Assembly: GCA_020353135.1 (NCBI GenBank)
Contig: CP070688.1
Coordinates: 1,749,750-1,755,774 of the forward strand
Direction of reading: 5' to 3'
DNA from: Chloroflexota bacterium
GTDB lineage: Bacteria; Chloroflexota; Anaerolineae; Promineifilales; Promineifilaceae
Length of the DNA: 6,025 nt
The stretch's first letter is position 1. The number at the start of each line of letters is the position of its first letter. The translations under genes and the position numbers were made by a program. A model generated the notes under the pieces. The model was not told the origin of the DNA. It saw nothing but the letters and a program-made list of their open reading frames with translations, and searched no databases. Shown here one piece after another: positions 1 to 4,870 of the stretch.

Positions 1-2301
1 CGGTTGAGCCAGCATGCCGCCGGTCATCCCGGCGTTATTCAATTCAAAGGTCATGCTGCCGCTATTGCAGTCGGCGGTGAAGGTCATAGTGCCATCGCTG
101 CCATAGGTGACTTCGTATTTCGAAGGATCGGGCACCTCGACGATTTCCGAACTTCCCGGTTGCGCCTGGCCTCGGGTCCATTGCCATGTCGTATCCAGCA
201 GGCCAGATGGCGTCATGCCCGCTATCTCAAGGGAGGCTACGATTGCGTCTAGTAGCGCGATGTCCGGGTCCCACTCCTCGGAGGAGGTAGCGTTCAACGC
301 CTCGGCCGTGGCATCCATATAAGCAGAATAATCGCCGTTGAAGGCCTCCATTTCTTCGGCCGGCACCTCGCTGACGTCGTTCGCCAGAAGCGGCGTCGAT
401 TCCGGCCACCAGAAGGAAACCAGGTAAACGCCGTCATTGGTGAAACCCTGGTAGACGTAGCGCAGACCCTCATTGGTTACCGGGTTGGGGTCCTGGACCC
501 AGCGGCCGACGAAGCGATAGCCATCCTGGGTGGCGCTGACCGTGTTCAGCTCGGCTTGCGAAACGGCCCGTCCCACCTGTACCGCAAGGTCGTTGGCGCC
601 GGCGCCAATCTCTTCGTAGGGCAAAGCCGGATAACCCGAAGTCGGCGCCGGACTGACCAGGACGAAATTCAACTCCTGGATCTCCTGTATTGTCCGGGTT
701 ACGGCTTCGTTGCCGGCGTCATTCCACAATTTCCGGTAAGTATTCACCGGTATGATATACATGATAGGTTGGCCCAATTCGTGGGCGGCCGGATCGGCGC
801 CGTCCCCGAACAGGATCTCGATATGGATCGGCAATCCCATCGGGCCCGGCGGCTGGCTCTCGTCATACGGCGTGCGCGGAACGATGAAGGCTTGCCAGGT
901 CGTGTCTAGGGGGCCGGTGCTCAGGCTGATATCGCTGGGGGTGATGATCAGATCGGCGATTGGCAGCTTTCTCCGGAAGTTGGCTACGGTGGCGCCATCG
1001 GCGGTGCGCATATTCATGGTCATACCGTCGACGGTGTAAGTAGCCGCCGTTTCCAGGGCCGCCAGGTACTCGGCCTCCTGCTCCATGACGCCTTCCGGTT
1101 CCGGGCAGACCTTGCGGGTCGTGCCGAACGGACCCATTGAAATATCGCCTTCGACGGCTTCATAGGGCCCGAAGTAGTCGTTGCAGCCAGCGTTGCCGGT
1201 CAACTGGCCATCCTCGCCGAAGTCGGCCGTGATCTCGGTGCCGATGATCAGGCTGGTCACGCCTCCCCGTCCGTTGTTGTAGGAAATCACATCCCAGGAT
1301 GTGCCGGCCAGATCCTGGCTCACGGCCGAGAACTGGGCCACCGGGTTGCCGTCGGCGTCGTACAAAACCAGTTCGTCCCCGTTGATCTCAAAGGTCTCGG
1401 CCGCGTCCAGGGCCGCCAGGTAGGCCGTTTCTTGCTCCATGACCAGTTCCGGGCAGGCCATCAGGGTCATCGCCGCCGGACTCGCCTGGATGTTGATATT
1501 GGTTCCATCTGCCTCGTATGCTGCGTTGTAATTGTTGCAGCCGGATGAGCCGCCTACCGTTCCGTCATCGTTGAACTGGGCGGTGATCTCGGTCGTTGGC
1601 AGTAGCGGCTGGCCATTGAGCTCGGTCAGAGTCCAGGTGGTGCCGGCCAGGGAATCACCGGCCGTGGCCGTCTCTGCCGCGCCTGCATCCCCGGCTGACG
1701 ATCCGTCGGCCTTGCGATAGTAGTCCCACGGGCCGCCGGCCGCGAACTTGAAGATAACAGTATTCCCATCATCTTCATAGACGTAACTCTGGGCCGGACC
1801 AAACATCGTAACCATAGCGTCCGACAAAGACTCCGGCGGACATTCGGCCGCGGTCATGGGGCCCAAATGCATAAATATATTGCCATTGCCGTCGGTCACA
1901 TACTCGCCGGCGCCGTTGTTACAATCCAGTAGGGCGCTGAAGGTTTGGTCGGCGTTGAAGAACAGCGTGTAATTCTTAGGGTTCGGGACCTCAAGCAACA
2001 CTTCTGTGCCCTCGGTCGTGGTTCGTTGAAACCACTCCCACGTGACGTCAATCAAGTCAGGGTCCACTTGGAACTCCATCGTATCGAGGGGAGTTGTTCC
2101 TTCGGGTACCGCGGCCGATTCGAACGTCGGGGTGGGCTCTTCGGCAACGGCGGACTCCTCTGCCGCCGCTTCGGTCGATTCTTCCACCGGCTCGACCGTG
2201 GGTGCGACGGTCGGCACGGTAGTCTCTTCGCCACCGCAACCGGCCACGGCAATGGCAAGTGCAGTAAGCAACAGTAGCAGTTTAAGAGGTTTCATGGCCA
2301 T
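1..2301 (-). CDS. Multi-META-domain lipoprotein (3' end outside window)
   Basis: The frame is open without a stop from the ATG at 2301 to the left edge (767 codons seen), so the C-terminus is missing. The start follows AAGGA at 2310-2314 with 8 nt spacing; a second in-frame ATG at 2295 is less well spaced. Residues 1-21 form a signal peptide (MAMKPLK, then Leu/Ala-rich) ending in lipobox V-A-G-C with Cys22, so the mature protein should be lipid-anchored outside the cytoplasmic membrane. Residues 23-80 are a Thr/Glu/Pro/Ala-rich stalk. Then come META-like A1 (82-188), META/HslJ B1 (216-325, LAGTTWTL, GCNNY at 254-258, MACPE), META/HslJ B2 (328-443, LAGTSWDV, GCNDY), domain C (about 461-690, no family recognised), and a second A-type domain from 700 (LLDTTWQW, DCNSG). 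META proteins such as E. coli HslJ have no settled biochemical activity, so the molecular role is unknown. It may be transcribed with the upstream sulfatase or separately; no convincing promoter is visible. Confidence 0.9.
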   Translation of the reverse strand, partial: MAMKPLKLLLLLTALAIAVAGCGGEETTVPTVAPTVEPVEESTEAAAEESAVAEEPTPTFESAAVPEGTTPLDTMEFQVDPDLIDVTWEWFQRTTTEGTEVLLEVPNPKNYTLFFNADQTFSALLDCNNGAGEYVTDGNGNIFMHLGPMTAAECPPESLSDAMVTMFGPAQSYVYEDDGNTVIFKFAAGGPWDYYRKADGSSAGDAGAAETATAGDSLAGTTWTLTELNGQPLLPTTEITAQFNDDGTVGGSSGCNNYNAAYEADGTNINIQASPAAMTLMACPELVMEQETAYLAALDAAETFEINGDELVLYDADGNPVAQFSAVSQDLAGTSWDVISYNNGRGGVTSLIIGTEITADFGEDGQLTGNAGCNDYFGPYEAVEGDISMGPFGTTRKVCPEPEGVMEQEAEYLAALETAATYTVDGMTMNMRTADGATVANFRRKLPIADLIITPSDISLSTGPLDTTWQAFIVPRTPYDESQPPGPMGLPIHIEILFGDGADPAAHELGQPIMYIIPVNTYRKLWNDAGNEAVTRTIQEIQELNFVLVSPAPTSGYPALPYEEIGAGANDLAVQVGRAVSQAELNTVSATQDGYRFVGRWVQDPNPVTNEGLRYVYQGFTNDGVYLVSFWWPESTPLLANDVSEVPAEEMEAFNGDYSAYMDATAEALNATSSEEWDPDIALLDAIVASLEIAGMTPSGLLDTTWQWTRGQAQPGSSEIVEVPDPSKYEVTYGSDGTMTFTADCNSGSMTFELNNAGMTGGMLAQP
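973..1656 (-). repeat. Tandem duplication of META/HslJ domain (B1 and B2)
   Basis: Two adjacent classical META domains lie in the lipoprotein: B1 at about 1656-1327 and B2 at about 1320-973. Shared landmarks are DLAGTSW/SLAGTTW, TEITA.F..DG, GCN(N/D)Y and CP.......E..YLAAL. At DNA level a 17-base stretch beginning TCCAGGGCC recurs at 1052-1068 and 1406-1422, and CTCCATGAC recurs near 1081 and 1436, both about 118 codons apart. This shows an internal duplication that has since diverged strongly in most other positions. Confidence 0.85.
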
Positions 2302-2309
2302 AATTCTAT

Positions 2310-2314
2310 TCCTT
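2310..2314 (-). promoter_or_regulatory. Shine-Dalgarno of the lipoprotein gene
   Basis: The minus strand reads AAGGA, 8 nt before the ATG at 2301 and 14 nt before the in-frame ATG at 2295. The spacing favours 2301 as the start, adding Met-Ala before MKPLK. Confidence 0.7.
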
Positions 2315-2323
2315 AGCATGCAG

Positions 2324-2356
2324 GCAGAAAGAGTCAAAAAGCAAGCGGCTTTCTGC
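2324..2356 (-). promoter_or_regulatory. Leader stem-loop before the lipoprotein gene
   Basis: A perfect 8-bp inverted repeat, GCAGAAAG at 2324-2331 and CTTTCTGC at 2349-2356 on the plus strand, encloses a 17-nt loop. On the lipoprotein transcript it would form a hairpin ending 9 nt before the Shine-Dalgarno. A role in translation or mRNA stability is inference; the symmetry is seen directly. Confidence 0.4.
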
Positions 2357-2412
2357 TCATTAACTTGCGTGGAGGCATAGTGACGGGTTACAGGTCAACG
2401 GCCAAGGGCCAG

Positions 2413-2432
2413 AAAAAAGCCTGCAACCGGCC
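2413..2432 (-). terminator. Weak terminator candidate after the sulfatase gene
   Basis: About 30 nt past the sulfatase stop the minus strand reads GGCC, a 7-nt loop, GGC, then six T (plus-strand A run at 2413-2418). The stem is only 3 bp plus a G-U pair, so termination would be inefficient and read-through into the lipoprotein gene is possible. Confidence 0.25.
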
Positions 2433-2460
2433 ACCACGCTCCTGCATGCAACTCCAGTGA

Positions 2461-4008
2461 CTAGATCAAAGCGCCGGGTATCGGGTGATTATGGAACATC
2501 GGCCGGGCCAGCAGGTCTTTGCGAATGGTTTCAATCATCTCCGCCTTGACCGCCGCGTAGGCCGGATCGTCCCATAGGTTGACCAGTTGCCCGGGGTCCT
2601 CTTCCAGGTTGTACAGTTCGCCCTCGGTTCCGTCATAGGTCTTAGAGCGCTCGTACAGGGTGCATACGATGCCGTTGGCGTACATGCTGTTCATGATGAT
2701 CGACGCCGCCGGCGTGTGGCTCTCGTACTGGGTGAAGGTGTACTCGCGACCCTGGGCGTCGCCCTCTTCCTGGCTGGTGGGCAGGGGCCGGCCGTCCATC
2801 CACTCTGGCACGTCGACACCCGCGATCTGGCAGAAAGTCGGCGACAGGTCGATGATGCCTACGGGCGAATCCACCTCGGCTGCCGGCACGTCGGCGCTGC
2901 TAGCCGGTTTCCAGAGCATGGGCAAGCGACATTCATGATCGGTCAGCCCCGGGCCAATGAGCAACAGTCCATAGGCGCCGTCGAAGCCGCCATGATCGGG
3001 CGTGAAGATGATGTCCGTATCGTCCAGCCAGCCCTTCTCTTCCAGATGCCTCATGACCTTGCCGATGCCGTCGTCGATTAACTTGTTGCTGGCATAGATC
3101 TTCTGGTGGATCTCGCGCACGTTGTCGGAAGTAAGGTTCTGGCGGTAGGAATAACCCTCCAGCGCCTCGAAGGAGATGAAGGTGTCGCCGGTGTACCATT
3201 CTCGCCAGTGCCAGGGCTTCTGCTCTAGCCATTCCAGCCGCTGGGCGTCCGATTCGCCAAAGGCCTTATAGGGCGCGATGTCCTTCCAGTTGATGTAATC
3301 TTCGGCTGCCGGTGGATCGTAGGCGTGATGCGGATCGCCGTAACTCATCCACACGAACCAATCCTCTTCGGGATCGAGCGAGTCGATGTAGCGGATGGTG
3401 TTTTCTGTCGTCCAGTCGGTCTGGTATAGTTCCCGCGGGATCGGGTTGTCCTTGACGAAGACGGCTCCTGTCTCGCCGCCCTCCTGAATGATCATCCGTG
3501 AATGTTCGCCTGAAACGTCGAGCAGTTGATAGTAATCACCCACATGTTCAGGGTAATACTTCTTCAGCCACTCCATGTAATGGCTGTTGAAGGGTACCGG
3601 GCCGTGAGCGGCGAGCTTGGCGTAATCAAAACCTCGCAGCGGGCCGTAGCGGTTGGAGCCACTCAGATGGGCTTCCATGCTGTCGGGTGAGCTGAACGGT
3701 TCCCAGTGGGCTTTGCCGATTAAGGCCGTACGATAGCCGGCCTCGTGCAATACGTCGGCGATGGTCTCGGCTTCGTGGACCAGCGGGATGCCGTTGTTCC
3801 AAGAGCCATTGGTGCGCGGATACTGCCCGGTGATGAGCGAGTTTCGACAAGGCATGCACAGCGGGTGTTGGTTACGGGCCTGGTGGTAGCGGATGCCTTC
3901 GGCCGCTAGTTTGTCCAGGTTTGGCGTCTGGGCGTAAGGATCGCCGGTGAAGCCCAGTGAGTCCCAGCGCATCATGTCGGTGGTGATTAACAGGATCTTT
4001 CTGCCCAT
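2461..4008 (-). CDS. Type I sulfatase family hydrolase
   Basis: The 515-aa product lacks a signal peptide, so it is probably cytoplasmic. It belongs to the formylglycine-dependent sulfatases (alkaline phosphatase superfamily), which hydrolyse sulfate esters and, in some branches, phosphonate or phosphate esters. Visible motifs are N-terminal metal Asp in TTDMMRWDSLG (D11), the modification site C-M-P-C-R (Cys51 to Arg55) followed by NSLITGQYP, IGKAH (Lys99, His101), DPHHAYDPP (His227/228), FTPDHGG (metal ligands D338, H339), GIIDLSPTFCQIAGV (384-398), and a C-terminal ELYNLEEDP (464-472). The D-H pair and single N-terminal Asp recall the phosphonate monoester hydrolase branch, but the substrate cannot be read from sequence. 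Ile351 occupies the place of the usual active-site Lys (12 residues after His339). The start is set by a strong AAGGAGG 8 nt upstream. Activity needs a formylglycine-generating enzyme, not encoded in this window. Confidence 0.95.
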   Translation of the reverse strand: MGRKILLITTDMMRWDSLGFTGDPYAQTPNLDKLAAEGIRYHQARNQHPLCMPCRNSLITGQYPRTNGSWNNGIPLVHEAETIADVLHEAGYRTALIGKAHWEPFSSPDSMEAHLSGSNRYGPLRGFDYAKLAAHGPVPFNSHYMEWLKKYYPEHVGDYYQLLDVSGEHSRMIIQEGGETGAVFVKDNPIPRELYQTDWTTENTIRYIDSLDPEEDWFVWMSYGDPHHAYDPPAAEDYINWKDIAPYKAFGESDAQRLEWLEQKPWHWREWYTGDTFISFEALEGYSYRQNLTSDNVREIHQKIYASNKLIDDGIGKVMRHLEEKGWLDDTDIIFTPDHGGFDGAYGLLLIGPGLTDHECRLPMLWKPASSADVPAAEVDSPVGIIDLSPTFCQIAGVDVPEWMDGRPLPTSQEEGDAQGREYTFTQYESHTPAASIIMNSMYANGIVCTLYERSKTYDGTEGELYNLEEDPGQLVNLWDDPAYAAVKAEMIETIRKDLLARPMFHNHPIPGALI

Positions 4009-4016
4009 GATTGTTG

Positions 4017-4023
4017 CCTCCTT
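4017..4023 (-). promoter_or_regulatory. Strong Shine-Dalgarno fixing the sulfatase start
   Basis: The minus strand reads AAGGAGG, 8 nt before the ATG at 4008. This outweighs a longer in-frame reading starting at a TTG at 4071, which would add 21 residues unlike sulfatase N-termini and overlap the promoter. Its first base overlaps the end of one arm of the 14-bp inverted repeat (4023-4036). Confidence 0.85.
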
Positions 4024-4046
4024 GGGGTAAGAGAACGTGCTTGGTC

Positions 4047-4065
4047 GCGGACAGTGAATGTCCGC
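4047..4065. promoter_or_regulatory. 7+7 bp palindrome, possible operator at sulfatase promoter
   Basis: GCGGACA, 5 nt, TGTCCGC is a perfect inverted repeat. It begins about 6 nt downstream of the proposed -10 box, so it would cover the transcription start and first ~19 transcribed bases, a typical repressor position. As RNA it would be a stable 5' stem-loop. No T run follows on either strand, so it is not an intrinsic terminator. Confidence 0.5.
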
Positions 4066-4070
4066 CTTCA

Positions 4071-4100
4071 ATTAGCTCTCTATTTGTGCTGCAGTGTCAA
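4071..4100 (-). promoter_or_regulatory. Sigma-70-type promoter for the sulfatase gene
   Basis: The minus strand has a perfect -35 TTGACA (plus 4095-4100), an 18-nt spacer, and -10 GCTAAT (plus 4071-4076, four of six consensus bases). Transcription would start near 4063-4065, giving a leader of about 55 nt. A weaker alternative just upstream is TTGCGG (4128-4133), 17 nt, TATAGA (4105-4110). Confidence 0.5.
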
Positions 4101-4222
4101 ATGATCTATATTGACCGTTGAATTCTACCGCAAGGGGAGAGTTTTTCCAGCTTCGTACGTACTTGACGGCCCGTTGTCCCCCGGTTGTACTCGGCCGCTG
4201 GCGCGTCGCCGACCTTGTTCTC

Positions 4223-4870
4223 TTACCCCAGCCCCGCGTCCCTCGCTCGAATAGCCGCCTGCGCCCGGTCGGCGACTTGCAGTTTGTTCATGATATTGGA
4301 GACATGATTGCGCACGGTCTTCACGCTTATGGATAAGCTGCTGGCTATCTCGGCGTTGGATTCGCCGCGGGCGATGTGGGCCAGGATCTCCGCCTCCCGC
4401 TCGGTCAGGTCGGAGAAGGTCTCTTGAGAAGCGACCGTACGATTTGCAGTGAAGAAGTTCATCATTCTGGAGGCGATGCCCGGGCTAAAGATGGCCTCGC
4501 CGCTGCCGACGGCCCGAATGGCGCGCAACATCTCATCATGCTTGGCGCCCTTGAGCACGTAGCCCCGCGCCCCTGCGCGCATGGCCGCAAATACGGACTG
4601 ATCATCTTCAAACATGGTCACCATCAATATGTTCATGTCTGGGTTAGATTGAGTAAGCGCCCGCGTCGCCTCAATGCCATCCATGTCCGGCATCTGGATA
4701 TCCATTAAGACGACATCTGGTTTGCTTTCGGCCGCTAATTGAACAGCCTCCTTGCCCGTAGAGGCCTCGCCCGCCACCTCCATGTCTTGCGCGGAGAGCA
4801 ACAGCGCCTTAAGCCCATCTCGGAAGAGCTGATGGTCGTCGGCGATCAATACGCGTATGGTATCGGCCAT
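4223..4870 (-). CDS. NarL/LuxR-family response regulator
   Basis: A complete 215-aa two-component transcription factor. The receiver domain spans about residues 4-120 with the acidic pair D11-D12 in IADDHQLFRDGL, phospho-acceptor Asp57 in VVLMDIQMPDMDG, switch Thr85, and Lys107 in GYVLKGA. The C-terminal LuxR/GerE helix-turn-helix covers about 153-212, with LTERE (155-159), the turn SNAEIASSLSIS, and recognition helix VKTVRNHVSNIMNKL. Phosphorylation by the partner kinase is expected to promote dimerisation and DNA binding; targets are unknown. Its ATG overlaps the kinase stop by one base (TGATG), and GAAGG lies 9 nt upstream inside the kinase gene, so the two are translationally coupled. All key residues are intact. 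The stop codon lies within one arm of the 14-bp inverted repeat shared with the sulfatase leader. Confidence 0.97.
   Translation of the reverse strand: MADTIRVLIADDHQLFRDGLKALLLSAQDMEVAGEASTGKEAVQLAAESKPDVVLMDIQMPDMDGIEATRALTQSNPDMNILMVTMFEDDQSVFAAMRAGARGYVLKGAKHDEMLRAIRAVGSGEAIFSPGIASRMMNFFTANRTVASQETFSDLTEREAEILAHIARGESNAEIASSLSISVKTVRNHVSNIMNKLQVADRAQAAIRARDAGLG

Larger units (their letters stand above)
4023..4230. repeat. 208-bp segment bounded by 14-bp perfect inverted repeats
   Basis: TGGGGTAAGAGAAC at 4023-4036 is the exact reverse complement of GTTCTCTTACCCCA at 4217-4230. Beyond the perfect part the arms stay related: GGTCGCGGAC (4043-4052) against GGTCGGCGAC (reverse complement of 4205-4214), 8 of 10 identical. 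The right arm contains the response-regulator stop codon (4223-4225); the left arm touches the sulfatase Shine-Dalgarno. The segment holds the sulfatase promoter and no gene. No target-site duplication is evident just outside the ends. It could be a MITE-like remnant or a long-range RNA stem; the symmetry itself is certain. Confidence 0.6.

Noticed and set aside
556..1039. Plus-strand open frames opposite the lipoprotein, including 556-909 and 752-1039
   Set aside because: They are antisense to a well-supported coding region, show no recognisable domains, and follow from GC-rich codon use on the opposite strand.
2324..2400. Promoter for the lipoprotein gene (TTGACC or TTGACT as -35)
   Set aside because: No acceptable -10 box lies 16-18 nt downstream of either; the second would place the -10 on the Shine-Dalgarno.
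2587..3081. Plus-strand open frame opposite the sulfatase
   Set aside because: It lies antisense to conserved sulfatase motifs, with low-complexity composition and no domain.
4047..4065. Intrinsic terminator at the 7-bp palindrome
   Set aside because: No T run follows on either strand, and it lies just downstream of a promoter.
4009..4071. N-terminal extension of the sulfatase from a TTG at 4071
   Set aside because: It has no Shine-Dalgarno, overlaps the promoter and palindrome, and its residues do not look like a sulfatase N-terminus or signal peptide; AAGGAGG supports the ATG at 4008.
4139..4146. Plus-strand T run (GAGTTTTTCC) as a terminator
   Set aside because: No stem precedes it and no plus-strand gene ends nearby.
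4155..4162. Palindrome GTACGTAC
   Set aside because: It does not extend beyond 8 bp and has no link to a promoter or gene feature.
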